Shown here piece by piece: positions 9,501 through 18,330 of a stretch of DNA of 64,000 nucleotides (position 1 is its first letter; each line of letters starts with the position of its first letter). Source of the DNA: Corynebacterium epidermidicanis (GTDB lineage Bacteria > Actinomycetota > Actinomycetes > Mycobacteriales > Mycobacteriaceae); the NCBI RefSeq assembly GCF_001021025.1, contig NZ_CP011541.1, forward strand, positions 2,418,001 to 2,482,000. Direction: 5' to 3'. Both the position numbers and the translations under genes were made by a program. Below the pieces are notes generated by a model. The model saw nothing but the letters and a program-made list of their open reading frames with translations, made no database searches and was not told the origin of the DNA.

Positions 9501-9698
9501 ATGGCATTTGAAAGCGACTCCCTGACGCGCCGCACGATCGGCCCCGCGCTGGCGAGTGCTGTGGTGGGAATCGCTGTTGGGGTAGCAGCTGTCGTTGGAG
9601 TTGCGGCGATCTCCAACCAGGACACTCTCCCTGCAGGTCATGCCGCTGATCAGGACGCCGCCTTGCTGGGTGGCGCGGAGTACGGCACTCGTCAATAA
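9501..9698 (+). CDS. DUF2613 small membrane protein
   Basis: A 65-residue protein with a single hydrophobic helix (IGPALASAVVGIAVGVAAVV) and a short polar tail. It matches the small actinobacterial DUF2613 family by its RRTIGPALAS start and helix pattern. The stop codon overlaps the start of aftD by one base (TAATG), so translation is probably coupled. That suggests a role as a partner or assembly factor for the arabinofuranosyltransferase, which is inference from position. Confidence 0.8.
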   Translation: MAFESDSLTRRTIGPALASAVVGIAVGVAAVVGVAAISNQDTLPAGHAADQDAALLGGAEYGTRQ

Positions 9699-12600
9699 TG
9701 CGGGATCGCCATGCACACCTTGTGGGCTGGCTGTTCCTAGCTGCCCTGTGTTTTCTGCAAGCCCCGGGCCTCGTTTTCGCTGACACCAAACATGATCTAA
9801 CGGCAAACCCGGCCGGGTTTTTGCGCCACTCCTTACACGCCTGGACCGATCTTTTCCCGCTGGGACAACTGCAGAACCAGGCCTACGGCTACCTTTTCCC
9901 GCAAGGGTTATTCTTCCTACTAGCGTCACCGTTTCCGGACTGGCTCGCCCAGCGCGCCTGGTGGACCCTGGTGCTCGGCATCGGGTTTTCCGGCTTCTTC
10001 ATCCTTACCCGACGCCTCTCCGCTTCCCTCCCAGCAGCTGCCCTCGGCGCGATCCTTTATGCGCTCTCCCCGCACACCCTGTCCACTCTCGGCGCGATCA
10101 GCTCTGAAACCTGGCCGATGATGCTGACGCCGTGGGTGCTCGCACCTCTAGTCAGCAAGAACAAACCTGGCACAGCAGCAGTAGCCGCCTCCCTGCTGGC
10201 GGTGGCGATGATGGGGGCGGTCAATGCGGTAGCGACGGCCGCGGCCTGCCTTCCCGCGCTGGTTATCTTCCTCGTCTGGCGTGCCTGGCGCAGTGGCATC
10301 ATCTGGGTGCTCGGGTGCGCTGCAGTCTCCGCCTGGTGGCTAGGTCCCCTTCTGGTACTCGGGGCCTACTCTCCACCGTTTACCGACTTCATCGAAAGCT
10401 CTTACGTCACCACGCGCTGGCTCAGCCTGCCCGAAATCCTGCGAGGCGCCACCTCCTGGGCCCCGTTCGCCGACTCCGAACGCATCGCCGGAACGCTACT
10501 AGCCACAAACCCCTATTTTGTCCTCGCCACCTCAGCGATTGCGATCCTCGGTCTAGTCGGGCTCACCCGCGCCGACCTGCCCCTCCGACGCGCCTGGGTG
10601 CTGATGTTCCTGCTCGGCGTGGGCATCCTCGGAGCAGCACACGGCCCTGCAGGCCACTTCGTGCTCGAGCTTCTCGACGGCCCCCTGGCCCCCTTACGCA
10701 ACCTGCATAAGTTCGACACCCTCGTGCGCGTGCCACTACTTTTGGGTTTTACGCACTTGCTCACGCACATTCGCGCCCCACAGTCTCCGCGCCGCGCAGC
10801 TGCGTTTGCCTGCATTGTATTGGTGGCGTGTGCCAGCATCGCACCTGCGTGGAGCGGTCGACTTGGCCCCCGGGGAGGCTTTACCCAAGTTCCTGACTAT
10901 TGGGTGGAGGCCGCGTCCTGGCTCAACTCCAACGCGCGCAGCACCCGAACCATGGTGCTGCCTGCTACATCTTTTGCGCGCCAAACCTGGGGCTGGACTC
11001 GCGACGAGCCACTCCAGCCACTCCTGGAAGTGCCGTGGGTGGTCCGTGACGCTGTTCCGCTGGTCCCACCCGAGGCAATTCGTAGTCTCGATGGCATCGT
11101 GGCCCACCCGACCCCGGAGGCGATGGAGCGGCTCGGGGTGGGCATTGTGGTCATCCGGCACGACCTTTCTCCCCACATCGACACCACTGCACTCGAACAA
11201 GCCTTCAGCAACCAAGGGTTTAGCACACACACCTTTGGCGAAGTTTCCATCATTGAACTTGACCGCAACCGTGGGATGTCGCTCAGCAGCACTCCGCCGG
11301 TGCGGGTGGCTGGTTCGGGCGAATCGCTGGCCCTTATCGACGCGCTCTTCGGCCCACATAGTTACGAACTTACGGCCTCCGGCGCTGCCGACATCGTCAC
11401 CGACACTCCCCTGCTCACTACCCGAAATTATGGTTTGGTGACCCGGGCGGAGTCTGCTCCGCTGGCGAAAGCAAGTGAGGGTGCGGATGTGCGCAACGCA
11501 GTCCCGAACTATCCTTCGCACGTCGAACCGATTCCCGTCACCGAGCGCGGTGGCCACGTGGTCGTTTCTTCGGCAGCGAGCGCTGCCACCGCATTTCTCG
11601 GCCCCGATCCATCACGTTCGGCGACGGCGGCCGTCGATAAGCACCCGGAGACGGCGTGGTATCCCGCACCAGGCAAACAGCAAGGCGAATGGTTGGAGCT
11701 ACGCCCGGACCAGCTGATAGACCGTCCGGAGGTGACCTTCACTACGACAGGTGCACCGGTGGTGGTGACCATTTCTGGGGGCGGCGCCGAGCTCAACCGC
11801 ACGGCGTACCCGCACCGGCCGGTGACGGTACAGCTGCCCGCGGACCGTGTCGATTCAGTGCGACTAACCCTTGGGGCCAGTGCCACCCCCGCAGGTCTGG
11901 CCGAAGTCCACCTCACCGATCACCCCATCGAACGGATAATTTCCCTACCTGCGAGGAGTGGGGCCAGTGCGTGGGTCATGCAGCGCCTCACGCCGGATAC
12001 CAGGCTCATTCAGCGCGAATTCGGCGTAGCTGAGGATGCTTCGGTGCTGGTCGACGCGGCAACCTGCCACGAAGACGCCGCCACGCCAGGCCCCGTAGCC
12101 ACCGATATTGTGCTCGACGGGCACCCAGTGCAATGTGGCGACACCCAGGAGCTTTCCGCCGGCACTCATCGCATCACGACGACATCCCGCTGGATTTCCC
12201 TACACAAACCAGACCTGCAGCTCCCGCCACCGCCCACGACGATCGCCGACGAAGTGCCCCGATCCGAGAAACCGCAACTACTCAACTCGCACCGCGCCAC
12301 GAACCCCGGACTGCGGGCCAGTGTCGGCGGAGTGCCCGTAGCACCCATCGACGTGGATGCTGCCGCCCAGGGTTTTCTGATCCCCGCCGGGGTGTCCGGC
12401 CGAATCGAACTCAGCTTCGCAGGTGACAGCGCCTATCGGTGGTCGCTGTTCGCCGGGGCAGGGGTGGCTGTACTGGTAGTACTGGCTTGTTTAGTGCTCC
12501 AGCGACGCCCCCGAGACGCCACTCCGGCGCTGCCACCGGAGCGCGTACCAACGTGGTGCTGGGGCGCGGCCACCGTATTCCTCGTGGCAGGCTTCCCGGG

Positions 12601-12835
12601 ACTGCTAGCGATGGTAGCGACCGCCGCCATCCGGCGCTGGACTATCTTCGACCGTGGTGTCCTCGCCGCCGCGGGCATGGCCCTGGCTGGCATGTGGTTG
12701 GCGCACGCCCCCTGGCCGAGCGAGAATTATGCGGGTGACCAGTGGTTTAGTGCGCTCGCTGGCGTCGTTTCGCTTTCAGCCATTGTGCTGCCGGACGTTC
12801 CACGAATTCATAAGACGCAGCCGCAATCGGAATAG
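9698..12835 (+). CDS. aftD: Arabinofuranosyltransferase AftD (GT-C, DUF3367)
   Basis: A 1045-residue polytopic membrane protein. The N-terminal half has about ten membrane segments of a GT-C glycosyltransferase, with the loop motif ADTKHDLTANPAGFL near residues 28-42 (acidic residues expected to bind the decaprenyl-phosphate sugar donor) and PLRNLHKFDTLVRVP near residue 330. The middle is extracytoplasmic and contains an F5/8- or CBM-like module (SATAAVDKHPETAWYPAPG near 645-665). Several helices close the C-terminus. AftD adds alpha-1,3/1,5 arabinofuranose branches to arabinogalactan and lipoarabinomannan. Its stop lies 89 bp inside the convergent acyltransferase gene. Confidence 0.88.
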   Translation: MRDRHAHLVGWLFLAALCFLQAPGLVFADTKHDLTANPAGFLRHSLHAWTDLFPLGQLQNQAYGYLFPQGLFFLLASPFPDWLAQRAWWTLVLGIGFSGFFILTRRLSASLPAAALGAILYALSPHTLSTLGAISSETWPMMLTPWVLAPLVSKNKPGTAAVAASLLAVAMMGAVNAVATAAACLPALVIFLVWRAWRSGIIWVLGCAAVSAWWLGPLLVLGAYSPPFTDFIESSYVTTRWLSLPEILRGATSWAPFADSERIAGTLLATNPYFVLATSAIAILGLVGLTRADLPLRRAWVLMFLLGVGILGAAHGPAGHFVLELLDGPLAPLRNLHKFDTLVRVPLLLGFTHLLTHIRAPQSPRRAAAFACIVLVACASIAPAWSGRLGPRGGFTQVPDYWVEAASWLNSNARSTRTMVLPATSFARQTWGWTRDEPLQPLLEVPWVVRDAVPLVPPEAIRSLDGIVAHPTPEAMERLGVGIVVIRHDLSPHIDTTALEQAFSNQGFSTHTFGEVSIIELDRNRGMSLSSTPPVRVAGSGESLALIDALFGPHSYELTASGAADIVTDTPLLTTRNYGLVTRAESAPLAKASEGADVRNAVPNYPSHVEPIPVTERGGHVVVSSAASAATAFLGPDPSRSATAAVDKHPETAWYPAPGKQQGEWLELRPDQLIDRPEVTFTTTGAPVVVTISGGGAELNRTAYPHRPVTVQLPADRVDSVRLTLGASATPAGLAEVHLTDHPIERIISLPARSGASAWVMQRLTPDTRLIQREFGVAEDASVLVDAATCHEDAATPGPVATDIVLDGHPVQCGDTQELSAGTHRITTTSRWISLHKPDLQLPPPPTTIADEVPRSEKPQLLNSHRATNPGLRASVGGVPVAPIDVDAAAQGFLIPAGVSGRIELSFAGDSAYRWSLFAGAGVAVLVVLACLVLQRRPRDATPALPPERVPTWCWGAATVFLVAGFPGLLAMVATAAIRRWTIFDRGVLAAAGMALAGMWLAHAPWPSENYAGDQWFSALAGVVSLSAIVLPDVPRIHKTQPQSE

Positions 12836-13901
12836 TGGCTAGCACCGTCAACAGAGAGATCAACCAGAACCCACCGCTAAACGGTGAGCGGCCAAGCAGC
12901 GGGAACATCCACGTCAATACGGGTAAGTGCCACAGGAAAATCCCATAGGACCAACGCCCCAGGGCTTGCATGACGGGAGAGGAAAGGGCCCGTGACTGCT
13001 GCGTGTCCCACGCGTAGGGCACCAGCACCAGCGCAGCAAACAAGGTTCCAGCCAGCACCCGACGCACGAATTCCCAGGGACTCGGATGGATCAACCCCAG
13101 CGGGCCGAACCACGCCTGCGCAGCTATCCACGCCACCACCAGGGCCAACAGCCAGCTCACCAGGCGAAGCCAAGCGGGCACCGACCACCTAATCTTCCCT
13201 TCGAACTCGGCTGCCACCAGCCCCACCGCAAACCAACATGCGTAGGAGACCGGGAAAATCTGCAAGTTCGGCACCCCTGGTGCAGGACTCGCGACCACAA
13301 AAGGCAAGAATGGCCAGGCCAGGGAAGCCACAGCCAGCGTGGCGATGAATCCCAAGCGACGCGCGGGCTTTTGTTCCGCACCACCAGTCCGCATGCAGGC
13401 CCAGGCTACAAGCGGTAAGCACACGTAAAAGGCCACCTCGACACATAACGACCACAAGTGAGTAAGCCCAGGCGCTAACGCGTTGGGAACGTAAATTTGA
13501 GACAGCGTAAGATTGGCAACTACCTGGGTCGCCGTCGCACCGAAAGCTTCCGGCAGCAACAAAAACACACCTATCACGAGCACCAGGTAGGCGGGCAGGA
13601 TTCGGACAACTCGGCTGGTTGCATAACGCCGCAACGCCTCTCCATGGCCATCGAATTCGAAACGGTGGCGGCGCCAGAGCAAAAATGCCGACAGCGCAAA
13701 AAACACTGGAACGAAGAAATCGAACCTCGCAAAGATGCTGTTGGCGGGCATCCCGGTCTGGAAAGCAGTGTGCGTCAATACGATGCCTAGTGCTGCCACA
13801 GCCCGCAACCCCTCCAGTGGTGCCAAGAACCCACGGTTGGTTGCGTAAGCTGGAGGTAAATCCACGGTGAGTTGGCCTCTACATTCAAGCTGGTTCGTCA
13901 T
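12747..13901 (-). CDS. Acyltransferase family 3 protein (TmaT candidate)
   Basis: A 384-residue integral membrane acyltransferase of the OafA/NolL/acyltransferase-3 type. The family hallmarks are GFLAPLEGLRAVAALGIVLTH with the active-site His near the start of helix 1, RFDFFVPVFFALSAFLLWRR, RVVRILPAY, and a C-terminal SYEFVERPAAQWL. I chose the ATG at 13901 (MTNQLECRG); the frame is open to 14063 but that part overlaps the divergent gene. In corynebacteria an acyltransferase-3 enzyme, TmaT, acetylates trehalose monocorynomycolate before MmpL export and maps near this kind of locus. That identity is inference from family and neighbourhood. The 3' end overlaps aftD by 89 bp. Confidence 0.8.
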   Translation of the reverse strand: MTNQLECRGQLTVDLPPAYATNRGFLAPLEGLRAVAALGIVLTHTAFQTGMPANSIFARFDFFVPVFFALSAFLLWRRHRFEFDGHGEALRRYATSRVVRILPAYLVLVIGVFLLLPEAFGATATQVVANLTLSQIYVPNALAPGLTHLWSLCVEVAFYVCLPLVAWACMRTGGAEQKPARRLGFIATLAVASLAWPFLPFVVASPAPGVPNLQIFPVSYACWFAVGLVAAEFEGKIRWSVPAWLRLVSWLLALVVAWIAAQAWFGPLGLIHPSPWEFVRRVLAGTLFAALVLVPYAWDTQQSRALSSPVMQALGRWSYGIFLWHLPVLTWMFPLLGRSPFSGGFWLISLLTVLATIPIAAASYEFVERPAAQWLKAKRRQRAH

Positions 13902-13974
13902 GGTTGTTTTCCGGCGTGGCGCGCATGCTTGCGCGCCTAACGCTGGGGCTAGCTTAGTCGAAAGGACGAATGAC

Positions 13975-15015
13975 GTGCGGATTCCCCGGCCTACCTCGAT
14001 TAATTTCGGCCTGGCGCTCGCCCTACTCCTGGCAGGACAATTCCTTCCGGATCCCCTCACCAACCCCGTCCGGCTGCTTCCAACCCAGCACTCCTTCGAA
14101 CTCAGCTACGAGCCCGTGGCTGCTCGGCTTTTCGACGCCACCAGCTTCAATGTGGGCACCTCCCCTGAGTGCCCGGACGCCCCCCGCCCCTCCCTGAGCT
14201 GTTTCGTGCACCCTGCGACACTGCACCGCAAGCAAACGATTTCTTACTCCGCAGGGCGTAACCGGAAAGAAACGGTGCAGACTTCCCAGGATCGCATCAC
14301 CACGGACTCTGGCGCAACCGTTTTTAGTAGTCAAGACACGGCCACTTTGATGCGTCACTCCTCGATCCCTCTCGATGAGGCCCTGGCCTCTACAGTGGAG
14401 CACTCCACGATCCCAGGGTTTGACCGCAACTTGGTGGGGGAAAACCGCACCGGGCTGCAGTTCACCTTCCCCTTTGCCAGCGAATGGCGTTCCTACCAGT
14501 ACTTTGATTCCTTCGGTCATTTTGCTTACCCGATTGATTTCCAAGACCGGGAAGACTTTGACGGCACCACCGTCTACCGCTTCCATCAACAGCTCACCCC
14601 GCGTCAATTGGGCGCTTTTAGCGCGACGGGCAGCGCCGAACAATACTATTCCCCGACCGAGATGACGGAGCTCGGGCTGAAACCACAGGATGCGGTGTTC
14701 TTGAAACAGTTCTATGCCGCCCAACGCACTGTGTGGGTAGAGCCCAAGACCGGAACGGTGCTCAACATCGTGGAGGAACCGCGCTCCTTCCTGGCCCGCA
14801 ATATGGAGGAAGCGACACGAACCGCACCGGATTCCCCCCGAGTGCTGTTCTCGGCGACGTTCGCGCTGGATGGACAGTCTAAGGAGCAGCAACGGGATAA
14901 AGCCAGCGCCGGGGTCCACCGACTCAAGGCCATCGAAGTACTGCGCTACCTGTGTATCTTCGGCGCCGTCGTCTTTGGAATGTGGGGGGTGAGGACCTGG
15001 CGAAGGAACAGCTAG
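13975..15015 (+). CDS. DUF3068 membrane-anchored exported protein
   Basis: A 346-residue protein with an N-terminal hydrophobic helix (INFGLALALLLAGQFL), a long extracytoplasmic domain and a C-terminal helix (VLRYLCIFGAVVFGMW). The domain has features I associate with DUF3068 (sometimes labelled porin PorA family): GLQFTFPFASEWRSYQYFD and DGTTVYRFHQQLTPRQLG, and WVEPKTGTVLNIVEEP. I chose the GTG at 13975 because AAAGGAC lies 7 nt upstream. Function is unknown; related proteins cluster with cell-envelope glycosylation genes. The next gene overlaps its 3' end. Confidence 0.8.
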   Translation: MRIPRPTSINFGLALALLLAGQFLPDPLTNPVRLLPTQHSFELSYEPVAARLFDATSFNVGTSPECPDAPRPSLSCFVHPATLHRKQTISYSAGRNRKETVQTSQDRITTDSGATVFSSQDTATLMRHSSIPLDEALASTVEHSTIPGFDRNLVGENRTGLQFTFPFASEWRSYQYFDSFGHFAYPIDFQDREDFDGTTVYRFHQQLTPRQLGAFSATGSAEQYYSPTEMTELGLKPQDAVFLKQFYAAQRTVWVEPKTGTVLNIVEEPRSFLARNMEEATRTAPDSPRVLFSATFALDGQSKEQQRDKASAGVHRLKAIEVLRYLCIFGAVVFGMWGVRTWRRNS

Positions 15016-16484
15016 CGCCACATTTCCTCCGCACCGCTGGGATGTGCGCCTGGGTCGTCCTCCTTGTTGGCATGTTGCTGTGGCCCCTGGCCCAGCCAGG
15101 TGCGTTGCTGCACCGTGATATGGCGGTCCTGGCGCACCCGGCGCTGTCTCCTGCTGCGGTGGGTTTCGGCGATTTGCCTGCCCGCAACGCTCCGCAAGAT
15201 GGCGTCTTGGCGCTCAGCGGTTATGCGGTACCGGCCGAATGGGTGGCACGGTTATTGTTGCTGGCCAGCGCGCTGTTCGGCGCGTGGGGCGCGGTGCGAA
15301 TCACCCGGCACGTGGCTGCCTCCACCTGGGCGAGCGTACTGGTAGTGGCCCTCACGGTGGTCAATCCTTTCGTGGTTGAACGACTCCTGCAGGGGCAGTG
15401 GAGCTTGGTTATCGCCGCCTGGTTGCTGCCAGGGGTTGCTTTGTGGGCGATGACCAACGAGATGCGCTTGTTGTTACCGGCGCTATGGCTGTGTTCGATC
15501 ACTCCCACGGGCTGCGTGGTAGCCGTCGCGGTGGCGCTTGTCCTCACCCACCGACGCGTTATCGTTGCAGGCTACGGGCTCTTACTCGCGCTCCCTTGGC
15601 TGGTGCCCAGCTTGCTGTCTCCTTCGTCCGCAAGCGCCACCGGGGCAACAGCCTTCGCTGTGCGCGCGGAGTCGCCGTTTGGTCTCGCAGCGTCTGTAGT
15701 GGGCTTGGGCGGAATCTGGAACGACGCGGCCGTCCCCAATGCCCGCGCCGGCCTAGCGACGCTTGCTAGCGCCCTGCTTTTCTTCCTCTTGCTCACTGCT
15801 TGGCGGCGCATCCCGCGGTGTGTACTGGTCTTGGCCGGGTCAGCGCTGGTACTTGTACTCATTTTGAGTTTCTTCCCCATGTTGTCCGTGTGGCTGGTAA
15901 CCACAGTCCCGGGGGCAGCGATGTTTCGCGACACTCACAAACTCTTGTTATTTGCGCTGCCGGCTTACGTGTTTCTGGCCGCTAACCTTCGCCCGCGCAC
16001 GGTGGCTGCCATAGCTCTGGGGTTAAGTCTGTTTGGGGTCTGGGACACTCCGCACGCGGTGGGAGTGCTCCGGCCGAGTCCCGAACCACAGCTCGGCCAC
16101 CTGGTGGCACAAGCTGACGATCGCGACGTATTTGTCCCTACTGCGAGCGCGGTGGTACCCCACCGCGCAGATGTGGTGGTCAACCCGCTTTCCAAAGCGG
16201 TTTCCCTGGTGGAAAGCGGCGCGTTGAGTGTGGACGGAGTGGTGGTGGATCCGCCGTCGGCTCGCCACCAAGCGGCGGTGAACTGTTGGAAGACCCGGGA
16301 TCTCGATTGCTTGCGCTCCCTCAACATCGGGATGGTGGCAACGCCGACGGAAATCATCGATTTGGGTGGTCGCCCGCACCACGATTGGCGATGGTGGCTA
16401 GGCTGCACGCTAACCTGCGCGTGGTTGTTACTCGGCTCGGCGGGCCTGTTCTTCCAACAGCGCCGCAAATTCTGCGCCCGTTGA
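14952..16484 (+). CDS. Polytopic membrane protein, short AftD-like GT-C
   Basis: Up to 510 residues with about ten membrane helices. The start is not resolved: GTG at 14952 or 14982, or ATG at 15042, none with a clear ribosome site. All overlap or abut the DUF3068 gene, implying coupling. The N-terminal loop HRDMAVLAHPALSP and the motif MFRDTHKLLLFALP near residue 320 parallel TKHDL and LRNLHKFDTLVRVP in AftD, and the pattern of helices between them is similar. I therefore read it as a GT-C-type glycosyltransferase or a relative lacking the large C-terminal extracytoplasmic region. The acceptor is unknown. The 3' end overlaps the convergent GT4 gene by 57 bp. Confidence 0.75.
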   Translation: MYLRRRRLWNVGGEDLAKEQLAPHFLRTAGMCAWVVLLVGMLLWPLAQPGALLHRDMAVLAHPALSPAAVGFGDLPARNAPQDGVLALSGYAVPAEWVARLLLLASALFGAWGAVRITRHVAASTWASVLVVALTVVNPFVVERLLQGQWSLVIAAWLLPGVALWAMTNEMRLLLPALWLCSITPTGCVVAVAVALVLTHRRVIVAGYGLLLALPWLVPSLLSPSSASATGATAFAVRAESPFGLAASVVGLGGIWNDAAVPNARAGLATLASALLFFLLLTAWRRIPRCVLVLAGSALVLVLILSFFPMLSVWLVTTVPGAAMFRDTHKLLLFALPAYVFLAANLRPRTVAAIALGLSLFGVWDTPHAVGVLRPSPEPQLGHLVAQADDRDVFVPTASAVVPHRADVVVNPLSKAVSLVESGALSVDGVVVDPPSARHQAAVNCWKTRDLDCLRSLNIGMVATPTEIIDLGGRPHHDWRWWLGCTLTCAWLLLGSAGLFFQQRRKFCAR

Positions 16485-17537
16485 TTCCCAGGAGAATCCC
16501 GCAGCGCGACGCCTGGCCGCATCGCCCAGCAACTGGCAGCACTCCGGGTTGCGGATGAGCTGGGAGGTGGCGTCGATAAGCTGGGCTTTGGTGTCCACCA
16601 ACAGCCCGGTGACCTGGTCAACCACGCTGTCGCGCAGGCCGGATGAGCTGCGATAACCCACGGTAGGCACGCAGTGCTGCGCGGCCTCGACGACGGCCAA
16701 CCCCCAGCCTTCTTTACGGCTCGGCATGAGGTGAATCAGGGCCCGCGCCAGTAGTTGGTGTTTGCGTTGCTCCGTGACCTGGCCGTGGAAGATGACCCGT
16801 CCCTGCACACCCAGTTCATGTGCGTAGGTACGCAAGTGTTCCTCCCACCAACCTGAACCGATGATGTCGAGGTAGATGTCATGCTCCGGAGCGAGCGCGG
16901 CCACCACATCCATCGCGTGTTCGAGTTGTTTGTGTGGCACCAGTCGACTCAGCGTAACCAGGCGGAGTTCCTTAGGAGTATCTGCGAGGTGGGGTGCGGG
17001 ATCGATGCCGTTGCGGATGATAGTGATGCGTTCCGGAGCGACTCCCAGTGCGCTCAACTCCGTCGCGCTAGGTTGGGACACCGTCACATACTGCGAATGG
17101 CGATACACCCAGGGCGCGACCCGGCTTTCCAGGAACCACCCCAGGCGGGCGAGGAACGGGCCCGCCACCGGCCACTGTTCGCGATGACAGTGATGGGTGA
17201 GCAGTACTGTTGGTCGACCTGCGAATACTCGGGCGAAGAAGGGAATGCCGTTTTGGGTGTCCACGATGACGTCGACGTCGCGGTAGGGCCCGCGACGGAT
17301 CCGCGCCAAGGACAGCAAGAATGCAGCGTGAATATACACGGTCAAGCGCCCGCCACCCCGATGAAAGTCCACCCCTTGGCTACGCTCACGACGCCTCGCC
17401 CCGGGGTACCGAGCCGTGCGCACGATCACCTCGTGGCCCTGGTGGCTCAAATACTGTGCCACGCGTTCCAAATAACGCTCACTGCCCCCGCCCTGCGGGT
17501 GGTGAGTATCGCGCCAACACAGCATAAGAATTTTCAT
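16428..17537 (-). CDS. Glycosyltransferase family 4
   Basis: A 369-residue GT-B enzyme of the GT4 type. The N-terminal Rossmann domain starts MKILMLCWRDTHHPQGGGSE with the glycine-rich acceptor loop. The C-terminal donor domain has RLVPHKQLEHAMDVVAAL and the signature RKEGWGLAVVEAAQHCVPTVGY, in which the Glu contacts the nucleotide sugar. Cytosolic or membrane-associated. It is encoded among arabinan and trehalose-lipid genes, so a role in envelope glycolipid synthesis is likely, but the sugar is not known. I chose the ATG at 17537 because AAGG lies upstream and the family start matches. Divergent from the methyltransferase gene. Confidence 0.88.
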   Translation of the reverse strand: MKILMLCWRDTHHPQGGGSERYLERVAQYLSHQGHEVIVRTARYPGARRRERSQGVDFHRGGGRLTVYIHAAFLLSLARIRRGPYRDVDVIVDTQNGIPFFARVFAGRPTVLLTHHCHREQWPVAGPFLARLGWFLESRVAPWVYRHSQYVTVSQPSATELSALGVAPERITIIRNGIDPAPHLADTPKELRLVTLSRLVPHKQLEHAMDVVAALAPEHDIYLDIIGSGWWEEHLRTYAHELGVQGRVIFHGQVTEQRKHQLLARALIHLMPSRKEGWGLAVVEAAQHCVPTVGYRSSSGLRDSVVDQVTGLLVDTKAQLIDATSQLIRNPECCQLLGDAARRRAAGFSWESTGAEFAALLEEQARRAE

Positions 17538-17552
17538 GACAACCTTGCAGCC

Positions 17553-17558
17553 TACAAT
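17553..17558 (+). promoter_or_regulatory. Putative -10 element of a leaderless promoter
   Basis: TACAAT ends six bases before the GTG start of the methyltransferase, so the transcript would begin at or next to the start codon. No Shine-Dalgarno sequence is visible. Leaderless mRNAs are common in actinobacteria. No clear -35 is seen. Confidence 0.5.
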
Positions 17559-17564
17559 GCTTCT

Positions 17565-18323
17565 GTGCACTTCCTTGAGACCACCCGCCGACGCGCCACC
17601 CTGCATCGCTCGCTCAGGCTCCTGCGGTCGTTTCCACAAGAGCAGGCCGATCCAGCAAAGTTCTACACGCAGCTTGCCGACGACACCCAGCAGCTCATCG
17701 CGACGCTGTGGGCAGACAGCATCGGCACGCCACCAGCAGGGGCAAGCGTTCTTGATGTTGGTGGAGGCCCGGGATACTTCGAGCGGGCATTTGCTGAGGC
17801 CGGCTGGCAGTACTTCGCCGTGGAGCCTTCCGTTTCCGAATTGTCCGCGGCGGGCGCAGTGTGCGCCACAACCGCGCGTGGCGATGGCCGGTCGCTGCCT
17901 TTCGCAGACGACTGTTTTGACGTGACTTATTCATCCAACGTGGTGGAACACGTCTCCTCCCCTTGGGACATGGGTGAAGAAATGCTGCGCGTCACCCGAC
18001 CTGGGGGCTTGGTTGTCGTGTCTTATACCGTCTGGTTAGGCCCCTTCGGTGGCCATGAAACTGGCTTGTGGGAGCACTATGTGGGCGGGGATTTTGCGCG
18101 ACGTCGCTACGAAAAGCGCCACGGCCACCCGCCGAAGAACGAGTTCGGCAGCTCGCTCTTCGCGGTGTCTTGCGCAGAGGGCCTGCGGTGGGCTCGAGGG
18201 TGTGGCGCCGAGGTGATTGGGCTGTTCCCGCGCTACCACCCGGCCTGGGCGTGGTGGCTGGTGCGGGTGCCGGTGCTGCGGGAATTTCTGGTGTCTAATT
18301 TGGTGATCGTGCTGCGTGCCTGA
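17565..18323 (+). CDS. Class I SAM-dependent methyltransferase
   Basis: A 252-residue protein with the Rossmann-type methyltransferase fold. Motif I is VLDVGGGPGYFERAF, the acidic end of motif II is FAVEPS, and the region CFDVTYSSNVVEHVSSPWDM matches motif IV of the Methyltransf_11 family. I chose the GTG at 17565; the frame is open much further upstream but that part lies inside the divergent glycosyltransferase gene. A small-molecule, sugar or lipid substrate is likely. It is next to envelope glycosyltransferase genes and ends 7 bp from the convergent gntP. Confidence 0.85.
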   Translation: MHFLETTRRRATLHRSLRLLRSFPQEQADPAKFYTQLADDTQQLIATLWADSIGTPPAGASVLDVGGGPGYFERAFAEAGWQYFAVEPSVSELSAAGAVCATTARGDGRSLPFADDCFDVTYSSNVVEHVSSPWDMGEEMLRVTRPGGLVVVSYTVWLGPFGGHETGLWEHYVGGDFARRRYEKRHGHPPKNEFGSSLFAVSCAEGLRWARGCGAEVIGLFPRYHPAWAWWLVRVPVLREFLVSNLVIVLRA

Positions 18324-18330
18324 CTGACGC

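Noticed and set aside
10736..11557. Minus-strand frame inside aftD
   Set aside because: Overlaps the well-supported aftD frame and has shadow-type composition.
16881..17564. Long upstream extension of the methyltransferase frame
   Set aside because: It lies inside the divergent glycosyltransferase gene, whose protein has clear GT4 motifs. The methyltransferase fold begins after GTG 17565.
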